Assembly: GCA_009379915.1 (NCBI GenBank)
Contig: WHSV01000003.1
Coordinates: 11,309 to 44,041, forward strand
Direction: 5' to 3'
DNA from: Actinomycetota bacterium
Lineage (GTDB): Bacteria; Actinomycetota; CADDZG01; WHSQ01
Length of the DNA: 32,733 nt
How positions within the stretch are numbered: the first letter of the stretch is position 1; every line of letters begins with the position of its first letter. The notes under the pieces are model-generated. The model searched no databases, was not told the DNA's origin, and was given only the letters and a program-made list of their open reading frames with translations. Of this stretch, positions 7,532-15,277 are shown piece after piece. Made by a program: the position numbers and the translations under genes.

Positions 7532-8959
7532 ATGGCTACTGAGATCAAGATGCCGCAACTCGGCGAGTCGGTTGTCGAAGGAACCATCACCAGGTGGCTC
7601 AAGCAGGAGGGGGACACCATCCAGGAGGACGAGCTCCTCGTCGAGGTCTCCACCGACAAGGTCGACTCCGAGGTTCCCTCCTCGGCATCCGGCACGATCG
7701 AGCGGATCCTGGTCCAGGAGGGCGACACGGTGAAGGTCGGAACCGCGATCGCGCTGGTCGGCGAGGGCGGCGAGTCCTCGGGGAACGGCCGGGGGCCCGC
7801 AGGGGAGCAACAGGAGGAAGCTTCCGAGGCGCCGGTGCAGCAGGCCGGAGAGGAGCAACAGGAGCCCGCCGCGGATTCCGGGGAGTCGGACCGGCAGGCG
7901 GCTCGAGCGGAGTCGGAAACCGCCGGGGACGAGGCCGAGGAGGCCGTCGCCGCCAAGGAGGGCACCGCCTCCGACAAGGCTGCGGCCGCGGGGGACACCT
8001 CGAAGCGGGGGATCATCTCGCCGCTCGTGAGGCGCCTGGCGGACGAGCATTCAGTCGAGCTCGACCAGATCGAGGGCACGGGAACCGGTGGCCGGATCCG
8101 CAAGCAGGACATCCTGAAGTTCGTCGAGCGGCAGAAGGCCCGACCCGCGGCGGTGGCGACCGAGCAGGCCGAGGCGGCGCCGGCTCCGAAAGAGCGCAAG
8201 CCCGAGGCCCAGCCGGCCGCGGTCTCTCGAGAGGCCGGAGAGCGCGAGACCCTCGTGCCGTGGAACAACATCCGCCGGCGCACCGCGGAGCACATGGTGG
8301 CCAGCTCCCGCGAGGTCGCTCGGGCCTGGAACGCGGTCGAGGTCGACTGGTCGAACGTCGCCAAGCTGCGCGCACAGGCCAGGGAATCGTTCAGGGCCAA
8401 GGAGGGTTTCGGCCTCACCTACATGCCGTTCCTCGCGAAGTCGCTCTGCGAGACGCTGCTCGAGATGCCGGTCATCAACTCCACCTACGACCCGGACCAG
8501 CAGGGGAACGTCGAGAAGCACTACGTGAATCTCGGCATCGCGGTCGCGCTCGAGGGGGGCGGGCTCATCGTGCCGGTGATCAAGAACGCAGACGAGAAAA
8601 ACCTCATCGGACTTGCGCGCGGTGTCTACGACGTCGCGACGCGCGCTCGTTCCAAGAAGCTGACGCCGGACGATCTCACGGACGGGACCTTCAGCATCAC
8701 GAACCCGGGTCCGTTCGGATCGATCATGTCGGTCCCGATCATTCCTCGGAGCCAGACCGCCATCCTAGCCTTCGAGGCAATCACCAAGCAGGTCGTTGCG
8801 ACAGAGGACGACCAGATCGCCATCCGCCATATGGGCATCCTCGACATGTCGTGGGATCACCGGGCTATCGACGGAGCGGAGGCGGCGCAGTTCTTGGCCC
8901 GGTTGAAGGAGCGCATCGAGACGAGTGACTTCTCGGCGGAGTTGCAGCAATATTCATGA
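7532..8959 (+). CDS. bkdC: Dihydrolipoamide acyltransferase (E2) of a 2-oxoacid dehydrogenase complex
   Basis: A 475-residue E2 core protein. The N-terminal lipoyl domain (about 1-78) carries the lipoylated lysine K43 in STDKVDSEV. A long acidic, Ala/Glu/Gln-rich linker follows (about 80-155), then the peripheral subunit-binding domain (about 161-199, ISPLVRRLADEH...GTGGRIRKQDIL), a second linker and the acyltransferase domain (about 240-475). The catalytic H443 and D447 lie in DHRAIDG. A single lipoyl domain is present. GAGGAGG is placed suitably before the ATG. The stop overlaps the lipB start in ATGA. The acyl group is more likely branched-chain than acetyl, judging from the E1-alpha motif downstream; the E2 sequence alone does not decide it. 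Confidence 0.95.
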   Translation: MATEIKMPQLGESVVEGTITRWLKQEGDTIQEDELLVEVSTDKVDSEVPSSASGTIERILVQEGDTVKVGTAIALVGEGGESSGNGRGPAGEQQEEASEAPVQQAGEEQQEPAADSGESDRQAARAESETAGDEAEEAVAAKEGTASDKAAAAGDTSKRGIISPLVRRLADEHSVELDQIEGTGTGGRIRKQDILKFVERQKARPAAVATEQAEAAPAPKERKPEAQPAAVSREAGERETLVPWNNIRRRTAEHMVASSREVARAWNAVEVDWSNVAKLRAQARESFRAKEGFGLTYMPFLAKSLCETLLEMPVINSTYDPDQQGNVEKHYVNLGIAVALEGGGLIVPVIKNADEKNLIGLARGVYDVATRARSKKLTPDDLTDGTFSITNPGPFGSIMSVPIIPRSQTAILAFEAITKQVVATEDDQIAIRHMGILDMSWDHRAIDGAEAAQFLARLKERIETSDFSAELQQYS

Positions 8960-9678
8960 GCGTGCAACCGGTGCTGACGGCTTCCTGGCTCGGCCGCGTC
9001 GACTACGGCGCTGCCTGGGAAGCGCAGCGCGAGCTGTTTCTGGCACGTCTCGACGCGGACCGCGGCGACTCGTTGATGCTGCTCGAGCACCCGCCCACCT
9101 ACACGCTGGGACGGAGAGCGCTCGAGGACGACCTCGTCTACAAGGAGGCGCAGCGAGCTGCGTGGGGAATCTCGTTGTTCAACGTTGACCGTGGGGGCCG
9201 CGCGACCTATCACGGTCCCGGCCAGCTCGTCGGGTACCCGATCATGGCGCTGGGCGGCAGCGAAGCGAACCACCGCTACGACATCATCAGCTACCTCCGC
9301 AAGCTCGAGGATGTCGTGATCGCCGTTGCAGCCGATCTGGGAGTCGAGGCCCATCGCGACAAGGAGCACACGGGTGTGTGGGTCGGCACCAACAAGATCG
9401 GCGCGATCGGAGTCAAGATCACGCGCGGGATAACCATGCACGGATTCGCCTTCAACGTATCCACCGATCTAACGATGTTCGAGGGCATCGTTCCCTGCGG
9501 AATCGCAGGTCGCTGGGTGACGTCGGTGCTCGCCGAGACGGGTGAGCACCACGGAGTCAAAGAAGTCGCTAACCTGGCGGCCGGCCACCTGGCCTCGGTC
9601 TTCGATCGGTCGCTCGTGTGGACTCACCCCAAGAACCTGTTGGTCGGCGGCCTCGCAGGGGCCGGTCGAGGTCGCTGA
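8956..9678 (+). CDS. lipB: Lipoyl(octanoyl) transferase LipB
   Basis: A 240-residue enzyme that moves octanoate from acyl carrier protein to lipoyl-domain lysines, the first step of lipoate assembly. The signature RGGRATYHGPGQLVGYP spans about residues 79-95. The acyl-accepting C181 is in IVPCGI and the catalytic K147 in NKIGAIGVKI. The gene overlaps the E2 stop by four bases and lies 37 bases before E1-alpha, so it is made from the same message as the E2 it modifies. LipB is often near lipA, but placement between E2 and E1 genes is less usual. Confidence 0.97.
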   Translation: MSVQPVLTASWLGRVDYGAAWEAQRELFLARLDADRGDSLMLLEHPPTYTLGRRALEDDLVYKEAQRAAWGISLFNVDRGGRATYHGPGQLVGYPIMALGGSEANHRYDIISYLRKLEDVVIAVAADLGVEAHRDKEHTGVWVGTNKIGAIGVKITRGITMHGFAFNVSTDLTMFEGIVPCGIAGRWVTSVLAETGEHHGVKEVANLAAGHLASVFDRSLVWTHPKNLLVGGLAGAGRGR

Positions 9679-9715
9679 ACCAAAGCCCCGAAGATTTCAA
9701 GGAGGAGATCGGCAG

Positions 9716-10717
9716 ATGGGCAAGGGTCAGGACGGACACACCGAGTTGGGACTCAAACAGGAGGACCTTCTCGCCATGCACCGGTTCATGCTGCTGGCTC
9801 GCTATTGCGACGAGCGTCAGTGGGCGCTGAACCGCCAGGGCAAGGCTCCCTTCGTGGTGCCGGTATCGGGCCACGAGGCGGCCCAGGTCGGATCCATATG
9901 GGCGTTCGAACGGGGCAAGGACGTCTTCTGCCCCTACTACCGCGACATGGCTCTGTGTCTCGCTGCCGGATTCACTCCAAAGGATGTCTTCGCCGGGCTG
10001 TTCGGAAAGTTCGACGATCCGTCGTCCGGAGGCCGCCAGATGCCCGCTCACTGGGGTAGCCGCAAGCTGAACATCATCACCGGCTCGTCTCCGATCTCGA
10101 CGCAGATATTGCACGCCGCCGGAATCGCCTACTCCAAGAAGTACAAGCACGAGGACTCGGTCGTGGGGACTTGGTTCGGAGAGGGCGGGACGTCCGAGGG
10201 TGACTGGCACGGCGCGATGAACTTCGCCGGGATCCACAAGCTCCCACTCGTTTTCTTCTGCGAGAACAACCAGTACGCGATCAGCGTGCACGAGTCGAAG
10301 CAGGTAGCGGGCCGCGTGTACAAGCGCGCCGAGGGCTACGGGATGCCCGGCTTCGAGGGCGACGGCAACGACGTGCTCGAGTCGTACCGGCTCGCGAAGG
10401 ACGCCGTCGACCGGGCGCGGGCCGGCGAGGGCCCTTCGCTCATCGAGCTGCGCACGTACCGCTTCTACTCACACACCTCCGACGACGACGACCGCACGTA
10501 CAGGTCGCGCGAGGAGGTCGAGGAGTGGCGCAAGAAGGATCCGATCCTGCGTTTCGAGAAATACCTCACCGACGCCGACGTGCTCGACGACAAGGGCCTC
10601 GAGTCCATGCGCGAGGAAGCCAAGTCCGACGTCGCCGACGGAGTCAAACAGGCGAACGAATCCGAGTTCCCGGATCCCTCCACGGGAGCGCTCCACGTCT
10701 TCCAGGAGGCGCAGTGA
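9716..10717 (+). CDS. bkdA: 2-oxoacid dehydrogenase E1 alpha subunit, branched-chain type
   Basis: A 333-residue thiamine-diphosphate subunit that decarboxylates a 2-oxoacid and passes the acyl group to E2. The cofactor motif runs from G155-E156-G157 (GEGGTSEGD) to N184/N185. The GEG form rather than GDG is what branched-chain E1 alpha subunits often show. The mobile loop YRFYSHTSDDDDRTYRS (about 243-259) also resembles that group. AAGGAGGAG lies about eight bases before the ATG at 9716. The stop overlaps the E1-beta start by one base (TGATG). The adjacent pyk gene is a weak argument for pyruvate as substrate, so specificity is inferred. Confidence 0.93.
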   Translation: MGKGQDGHTELGLKQEDLLAMHRFMLLARYCDERQWALNRQGKAPFVVPVSGHEAAQVGSIWAFERGKDVFCPYYRDMALCLAAGFTPKDVFAGLFGKFDDPSSGGRQMPAHWGSRKLNIITGSSPISTQILHAAGIAYSKKYKHEDSVVGTWFGEGGTSEGDWHGAMNFAGIHKLPLVFFCENNQYAISVHESKQVAGRVYKRAEGYGMPGFEGDGNDVLESYRLAKDAVDRARAGEGPSLIELRTYRFYSHTSDDDDRTYRSREEVEEWRKKDPILRFEKYLTDADVLDDKGLESMREEAKSDVADGVKQANESEFPDPSTGALHVFQEAQ

Positions 10718-11700
10718 TGGCGGAGAAAACGCTGATCCAGGCGGTACACGACACCCTCCAGGAGGAGATGCAGCGCGACGACCGCGTGATCGTGCTCGGC
10801 GAGGACGTGGGCGCACGCGGCGGTGTCTTCCGCGCCACCATGGGTTTTCTCGAGGAGTTCGGCGAGGAGCGGGTACTCGACACCCCTCTGGACGAGTGTC
10901 TCATCGCCGGTGTCGCGATCGGCATGGCGCTCGATGGGCTGCGGCCGGTGGCCGAGATGCAGTTCGCAGACTTCATCTTCCCCGCGTTCAACCAGATCGT
11001 GTCCGAAGCCGCACGGATTCGCTACCGGAGCAACAACGACTTCAACGTCCCGATGGTGATTCGCACCCCATGGGGTGGTGGAGTTCACGGCGCGCTGTAC
11101 CACTCGCAGTCGATCGAGGCTTTCTTCGCGCACGTTCCGGGCATCAAAGTCGTCGCACCGTCCACTCCGTACGACGCCAAGGGAATGCTGATCCAGGCGC
11201 TCGAGGACGAGGACCCCGTTCTCTATCTCGAGCACAAGAAGACCTACCGGCTCATCAAGGGCGAGGTTCCGGACGAGCGCTACGCGGTCGAGTTCGGCGT
11301 GGCCGAGGTGCGACGTGAGGGCGCGGACCTGACCTGCGTCTCCTACGGGCTGATGCACCACTTCTGTCTCGAAGCAGCCGAGAAACTGGCGGGCGAGGGG
11401 ATCGATGTCGAGGTCATCGACCTGCGCAGCATCTACCCCCTCGACATCGACACCGTGCTGGAGTCGGTCGGCAAGACCGGCAAGGCGATGGTGGTCTACG
11501 AGGACAACAAGTTCCTCGGGGTGGGGGCCGAGGTCGCCGCTCAGATCGCCGAGCGGGCCCTGTTCGACCTCGACGGTCCCATCGTGCGCATCGCCGGCCC
11601 GCACGTGCCGGCGATGCCGTACGCGCCGACGCTCGAGGGCTGGTTCATGCCGAACCCCGACAAGATCGAACAAGAAATGCGCAAACTAGCCGGCTTTTAG
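10717..11700 (+). CDS. bkdB: 2-oxoacid dehydrogenase E1 beta subunit
   Basis: A 327-residue partner of E1 alpha. It has the transketolase pyrimidine-binding domain at the N-terminus (LGEDVGARGGVFRAT, DTPLDECLIAGVAIGMAL, EMQFADFIFPAFNQI) and the C-terminal domain with DLRSIYPLDIDTV and the cofactor-proximal MVVYEDNK. It ends with MPYAPTLEGWFMPN. The length is typical. It is the last gene of the E2-lipB-E1alpha-E1beta series, which has three overlapping or nearly touching junctions and reads as one operon. The stop is followed at once by the 60-bp repeats. Confidence 0.94.
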   Translation: MAEKTLIQAVHDTLQEEMQRDDRVIVLGEDVGARGGVFRATMGFLEEFGEERVLDTPLDECLIAGVAIGMALDGLRPVAEMQFADFIFPAFNQIVSEAARIRYRSNNDFNVPMVIRTPWGGGVHGALYHSQSIEAFFAHVPGIKVVAPSTPYDAKGMLIQALEDEDPVLYLEHKKTYRLIKGEVPDERYAVEFGVAEVRREGADLTCVSYGLMHHFCLEAAEKLAGEGIDVEVIDLRSIYPLDIDTVLESVGKTGKAMVVYEDNKFLGVGAEVAAQIAERALFDLDGPIVRIAGPHVPAMPYAPTLEGWFMPNPDKIEQEMRKLAGF

Positions 11701-11820
11701 AATCTGAGCGCGGGAGCTCCCGCCAACCGGGCTTTCTCGCACAAAGAAATCCGGCCTCGGAATCTGAGCGCGGGAGCTCCCGCCAACCGGGCACCACGGC
11801 ACAAAGAAACCGTCCGCCCG
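11701..11820. repeat. Two tandem 60-bp repeats with palindromic core
   Basis: Units at 11701-11760 and 11761-11820 share their first 32 bases exactly and a later CACAAAGAAA block; the rest differs. Each contains the perfect 14-bp palindrome GCGGGAGCTCCCGC. The first unit starts right after the E1-beta stop, so the transcript end would carry two hairpins. A minus-strand frame through both reads a repeated peptide (GWRELPRSDS), but the mixed conservation does not look like protein selection. Confidence 0.8.
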
Positions 11821-11960
11821 GACGGGGACGGGGTGAGTTGGTGGCGCGGGTTGGTGGGCCCGCTCCGTGGGGTCTCGGCCTGGCGAAAAGCACAACCCGG
11901 CATCCAAGGGGGAAAGTTGATGGGTTGCGGGGGCCTGGTACGCCCGCTCGGATGGGGAAT
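11821..11960. repeat. Two degenerate ~80-bp-spaced repeats in the gap before lipA
   Basis: The stretch near 11836-11873 (AGTTGGTGG, later CCCGCTCCGTGGGG) resembles the stretch near 11916-11957 (AGTTGATGG, later CCCGCTCGGATGGGG), about 80 bases apart, with small insertions. These may be decayed copies of one element. No gene was seen here on either strand. Confidence 0.35.
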
Positions 11961-12086
11961 CGCTCACCTTCGCCAAGTGAAGACCGGTGAGCGGCACCCA
12001 GATAGCAGAGGGGTGCGAGCAGGCGGATCTACGTTCGCTCACTCAGCGGGCGTGGATCCACAAACATGTGGGACGGGATCCTCCCA
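11961..12086. other. Chain of four hairpins; candidate structured RNA or cis-element
   Basis: Consecutive inverted repeats are seen. CGCTCACC / GGTGAGCG pairs 11961-11968 with 11986-11993. GCACCC / GGGTGC pairs 11994-11999 with 12011-12016. GGATCTACG / CGTGGATCC pairs 12025-12033 with 12051-12059, with one G-U pair and an inner CGCT / AGCG. TGGGA / TCCCA pairs 12069-12073 with 12082-12086. CGCTCAC occurs again at 12036-12042, so GTGAGCG (11987-11993) could pair with either copy. No known RNA family was recognised. The strand of transcription is unknown; the next gene is lipA. Confidence 0.35.
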
Positions 12087-12159
12087 GGCCAACCCAGCAC
12101 CCATTCCCCTTCGATGCCGGTTTTCGATCTTGCGCCACCGACGGACGCCGGACTTCGCT

Positions 12160-12190
12160 TTGATCGGTTGCCCGGCCCGCGCAATACACT
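12160..12190 (+). promoter_or_regulatory. Candidate lipA promoter giving a leaderless message
   Basis: TTGATC (12160-12165) and TACACT (12185-12190) are separated by 19 bases. The -10 ends seven bases before the ATG at 12198, so transcription would begin at or next to the start codon. No Shine-Dalgarno is present, which agrees with leaderless translation, common in actinobacteria. Confidence 0.4.
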
Positions 12191-12197
12191 GACCCGC

Positions 12198-13202
12198 ATG
12201 GCTCAGACACCTCTCATCCCCACCATCAAGACCCGCAAGGACGTCGAGCGCGACCTCCGGCGCGGAGTTCCCCTGCGCAGCGCACCCGGACAGGACGCAC
12301 CCAGGCCGCAGCGACGACCGGAGTGGCTCAAGGTCAAAGTCCAGCGGGGCGAGAACTTCACCGAGCTGCGCAACATAATGCGCGAACGCGGACTTGCAAC
12401 CGTGTGCGAGCAGGCCAACTGTCCCAATATCTACGAATGTTGGGAGGCGCGCGAGGCGACCTTCCTGTTGTGCGGCGATCTCTGCACTCGACGTTGTGGT
12501 TTCTGCGACGTCATGACGGCCAAGCCGCAGGCCCTCGATACCGAGGAACCCACCAAGGTCGCCGAGGCCGTGCGCCTCATGGGTCTGAAGTTCGCCGTAG
12601 TGACCGGAGTCGCTCGTGACGATCAAGACGACGCTGCGAGCGCGCACTGGGCCTCGACGATCAGGGCCGTTCGCGAGGCGGTGCCGGGCTGCGGCGTCGA
12701 GGTGCTCATTCCCGACTTCAAGGGCCGGCGTGAGGCTCCGCGCGACTCGTTGAAACGGGTGATCGAGGCCGGGCCCGACGTGCTCGCTCACAACCTCGAG
12801 ACCGTCCCCCGCCTGCATCCGAGCATCCGCCCCGGCTTCGGCTATCGGGCGAGCCTCGATCTGCTTGCGTGGGCCAAGGAGCTGAACCCCCATCAGGTCA
12901 CGAAGTCGAATCTCATCGTGGGCATGGGCGAGACGGAGGACGAGCTACGTCAGGCGATGCGCGACCTCAACGAGGTCGGCTGCGACATCCTCACGATCGG
13001 CCAGTACCTGCAGCCGAGCGTGTCGTGGCATCTCGCCGTCGATCGGTGGGTGCATCCCGACGAGTTTGAACGGTTCAAGACCTACGGGGAAGGCGAGCTT
13101 GACTTCGCATGGGTCGAATCGGGCCCCCTCGTGCGCTCGAGCTACAAGGCGGGACGGCAGTTCCGAGCCGCCGCGGACAGGATCGCAGCCAGCGCTCGCT
13201 AA
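12198..13202 (+). CDS. lipA: Lipoyl synthase LipA
   Basis: A 334-residue radical-SAM enzyme that inserts two sulfur atoms into octanoyl-lysine to form lipoyl-lysine. The auxiliary cluster cysteines are C70, C75 and C81 (CEQANCPNIYEC). The radical-SAM cluster cysteines are C96, C100 and C103 (CTRRCGFC). The C-terminal RSSYKA carries the serine that ligates the auxiliary cluster. ATG 12198 is chosen because homology starts there and a leaderless promoter fits; the frame is open further upstream but those residues do not match the family. LipA acts after LipB, encoded 2.5 kb upstream, on the E2 lipoyl domain of the same block. Separate promoter elements suggest lipA is transcribed on its own. 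Confidence 0.97.
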   Translation: MAQTPLIPTIKTRKDVERDLRRGVPLRSAPGQDAPRPQRRPEWLKVKVQRGENFTELRNIMRERGLATVCEQANCPNIYECWEAREATFLLCGDLCTRRCGFCDVMTAKPQALDTEEPTKVAEAVRLMGLKFAVVTGVARDDQDDAASAHWASTIRAVREAVPGCGVEVLIPDFKGRREAPRDSLKRVIEAGPDVLAHNLETVPRLHPSIRPGFGYRASLDLLAWAKELNPHQVTKSNLIVGMGETEDELRQAMRDLNEVGCDILTIGQYLQPSVSWHLAVDRWVHPDEFERFKTYGEGELDFAWVESGPLVRSSYKAGRQFRAAADRIAASAR

Positions 13203-13356
13203 CCCATCCATGGTGGACAAAGGCATTGGCCGCGGGCGATCGCGACCTCGGCCGTAGATATCGTCTTCGTTCTGCGTCTTTTGTCATGGTCGCGGGCGCG
13301 CTGAGGAGACCGGCAATACCATTTCGCACGGCCCTGGAGACCCGTCCAGGAGAAGC

Positions 13357-13503
13357 TCAGTCGAGCAGCGCTTCCGCGGCGACCTCTTCGACCTGGCCGC
13401 ACTTGCAGCAGAATGCCTTCGTCGGGTCCCGGGTGTCCCGGCACCAGATGGTCGTCGCATTGCAGTTCGAACAATTGTGGATCTTGTCGACGATCGGCGT
13501 CAT
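13357..13503 (-). CDS. 48-residue zinc-ribbon protein
   Basis: A very short gene with start ATG at 13503-13501 and stop TGA at 13359-13357. The product has paired cysteines C11/C14 (CSNC) and a second knuckle at C32, C33 and C35 (CCKCG), plus C21, and an acidic C-terminal tail EEVAAEALLD. The spacing fits a rubredoxin- or zinc-ribbon-like metal site. A promoter-like pair lies about 50 bases upstream on the same strand. It is convergent with lipA and lies downstream of the PLP enzyme gene. Function unknown; such stand-alone ribbons may bind nucleic acid or protein. Confidence 0.65.
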   Translation of the reverse strand: MTPIVDKIHNCSNCNATTIWCRDTRDPTKAFCCKCGQVEEVAAEALLD

Positions 13504-13552
13504 TGGCCCGTTTCCGTCCTACTCGTGCTTCCTCTGTGGGCAGGAACGGCTG

Positions 13553-13580
13553 AAAATATGAGCACTAGGACGACCTGCAA
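13553..13580 (-). promoter_or_regulatory. Candidate promoter of the 48-residue gene
   Basis: Read on the minus strand, TTGCAG (13580-13575) and TATTTT (13558-13553) are 16 bases apart, and the -10 lies about 50 bases before the ATG at 13503. The spacing is acceptable; the -35 differs from TTGACA at two positions. Confidence 0.35.
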
Positions 13581-13602
13581 ACCGACTAGGTTGCAGGAGA
13601 AA

Positions 13603-14709
13603 TCAGGAGGTGGCATCGAGCGCCCGACGAAGGTCGGCCCACAGGTCCTCGACGAATTCGACTCCGACGTTGAGCCTGAGCAAGCCCTCGGGAACCGCCT
13701 CCTCACCCGGATACTTGCTGCGCCGGTCGATCGTGGTCTCGAGTCCGCCGAGGCTGGTGGCGTCGACGACCACCTCCAGCGCTCCGGTGATCCGATCGGC
13801 CACCTCCGCGTTCGAGACCTCGAAGCAGACCATGGCGCCGAAACCATCCATCTGCCGGGCCGCGACCTCGTGACCGGGGTCGTCGGGCAGGCCCGGATAA
13901 CGCACGCGGGAAACGACGGGGTGCGTATCGAGCCGCCGAGCGAGCTCACCGGCGTTCGCCTGCGCGCGTTCCAGCCGCAGGGGCAAAGTCCGCAGACCTC
14001 GGAGTGCGAGCCACGACTCCATCGGGCCGGCGATCGCGCCGTAGAGCGAGCGGAGTTCGAGCAACTCGTCGAAGGTCTGCTCGTCGCGCGTCACCACGGC
14101 CCCCAGTAACACGTCGGAGTGACCCGAGATGTACTTGGTGACGCTGTGAACGACGATGTCCGCGCCGAGATCCAGAGGTTGTTGCAGCAACGGCGTTGCG
14201 AACGTGCTGTCCACCGCGACCTGCACGCCGCGCTGGTGCGCCCCCTTCGCTAGAACGGCGATGTCGGCCACGTTCATGAGCGGATTGGTCGGAGTCTCGA
14301 GCCACAGCAGCTCTGCTGCCGCGCACGCCTCGAGCACCGAGGTCGTTTCGGACACATCGACCTCTTTGTATGAGAGCCGCCCGTGCTCAGCGGCTTCATG
14401 GACGAACTTGCGTGTGCCGTAGTACGCGTCGAACGGCATGACCACGCCGGAGCCCACCGGAAGGAGTTCAAGCACTGCGCTGATGGCGCCCATCCCGGAC
14501 GAGTACACCAAGGCCCGGCCCCCCTCGAGAGCTCCGAGCACGTCTTCGAGCGCGCTCCAGTTCGGATTCCCGTGCCGCCCGTAGATGCGCTCGCCGCCGG
14601 GGTGGAAAGTAGAGCTAAGGTTTACGGGAAGGCTCGTCGGGGCGCCGGGCTGTTTCGTGCCTCGCCCCGCAATCACGGCGACGGTCGAGGGGTGCAACTT
14701 CTGATTCAC
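13603..14709 (-). CDS. Cys/Met-metabolism PLP enzyme (cystathionine gamma-synthase type)
   Basis: A 368-residue fold-type-I PLP enzyme of the trans-sulfuration family. Key features are the phosphate-binding YSSGMGAISAVL (about 69-80), LETPTNPLMNV (about 137-147), D167 in VDSTFATPLLQQPL contacting the cofactor nitrogen, and the Schiff-base K192 in HSVTKYISGHSDVLLG. The C-terminal SLGGLETTIDRRSKY is the substrate-binding block. The start is GTG at 14709 with GAGGAG a few bases upstream. Members act as cystathionine gamma-synthase, gamma-lyase, O-succinylhomoserine sulfhydrylase or methionine gamma-lyase; sequence reading does not separate these. The methionine synthase locus 13 kb away is on the other strand. 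Confidence 0.9.
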   Translation of the reverse strand: MNQKLHPSTVAVIAGRGTKQPGAPTSLPVNLSSTFHPGGERIYGRHGNPNWSALEDVLGALEGGRALVYSSGMGAISAVLELLPVGSGVVMPFDAYYGTRKFVHEAAEHGRLSYKEVDVSETTSVLEACAAAELLWLETPTNPLMNVADIAVLAKGAHQRGVQVAVDSTFATPLLQQPLDLGADIVVHSVTKYISGHSDVLLGAVVTRDEQTFDELLELRSLYGAIAGPMESWLALRGLRTLPLRLERAQANAGELARRLDTHPVVSRVRYPGLPDDPGHEVAARQMDGFGAMVCFEVSNAEVADRITGALEVVVDATSLGGLETTIDRRSKYPGEEAVPEGLLRLNVGVEFVEDLWADLRRALDATS

Positions 14710-14842
14710 GGGCGGCTCCTCGGCTCGATCCGAACGGTTACAGGCTCATGCTCGTAGCGACGGTACCGCCGACCCGGTTGCGAGATCGGGGCGGCCTGAG
14801 GCACATGGGCACAAATGGGCTTCGAGCCGGGGCGGCTCCCGT

Positions 14843-14848
14843 ATGATG
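14843..14848 (+). promoter_or_regulatory. -10 element upstream of the ferredoxin gene
   Basis: TATGAT lies 76 bases before the ferredoxin ATG in the 215-bp divergent gap. No convincing -35 is seen at the usual distance; TTCGAG (14821-14826) is the nearest candidate. Confidence 0.35.
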
Positions 14849-14924
14849 CGCCTCATCGACGTACTTACGGATCATGAGTGCGAACGAGAATCGTCTCGAA
14901 GAGGAAGAGTAGGAGTAGGCGGCC

Positions 14925-15227
14925 ATGACGTACATCATTGCTGAGCCGTGCATCGGCGTGAAGGACAGAGCATGCGTCGACGAGTGCCCGGTTGACTGCA
15001 TCTACGAGGGCGAAGAGCAGCTCTTCATCCACCCCGAGGAATGTGTCGACTGCGACGCCTGTCTTCCCGCATGCCCGGTCGACGCGATCTTCCCGGGCGA
15101 CAGCGTTCCCGCCGAATGGGCCGAGTTCATTCCCAAGAACACGCAGTGGTTCGAGGAGCACCCGGACGCGTCCGGAGGAGCGATGGAGAGCCCCTTCGCG
15201 CCCGCCGAGGAGCGCGGCGAAGAGTAA
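14925..15227 (+). CDS. fdxA: Seven-iron ferredoxin FdxA
   Basis: A 100-residue low-potential electron carrier. The cysteines are C9, C17, C21 and C25 in the N-terminal half and C40, C43, C46 and C50 ([12 protein letters not shown]) in the second motif. The first motif lacks the cysteine at position 12, the mark of one [3Fe-4S] plus one [4Fe-4S] cluster. The C-terminal [15 protein letters not shown] extension is typical of FdxA. GGAGTAGGCGG lies before the ATG. The gene lies about 350 bases upstream of korA and on the same strand, so it is the likely electron acceptor of the 2-oxoacid:ferredoxin oxidoreductase. Confidence 0.95.
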   Translation: MTYIIAEPCIGVKDRACVDECPVDCIYEGEEQLFIHPEECVDCDACLPACPVDAIFPGDSVPAEWAEFIPKNTQWFEEHPDASGGAMESPFAPAEERGEE

Positions 15228-15277
15228 TCGCGCAGCTCCCGCAGGACTGGCCGAACCACATCGGTCGCCGCGTCACC

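Noticed and set aside
11701-11820. Repeats considered as a CRISPR array
   Set aside because: Only two units, with partial conservation across the spacer-like part, internal palindromes and no cas genes.
12066-12197. N-terminal extension of lipA in the same frame
   Set aside because: The extra residues do not match LipA, and a -10 element at 12185-12190 would place the transcript start at ATG 12198.
13333-13350. CCTGGA / TCCAGG hairpin after the 48-residue gene
   Set aside because: A 6-bp stem without a T tract on either strand is too weak to call as a terminator.
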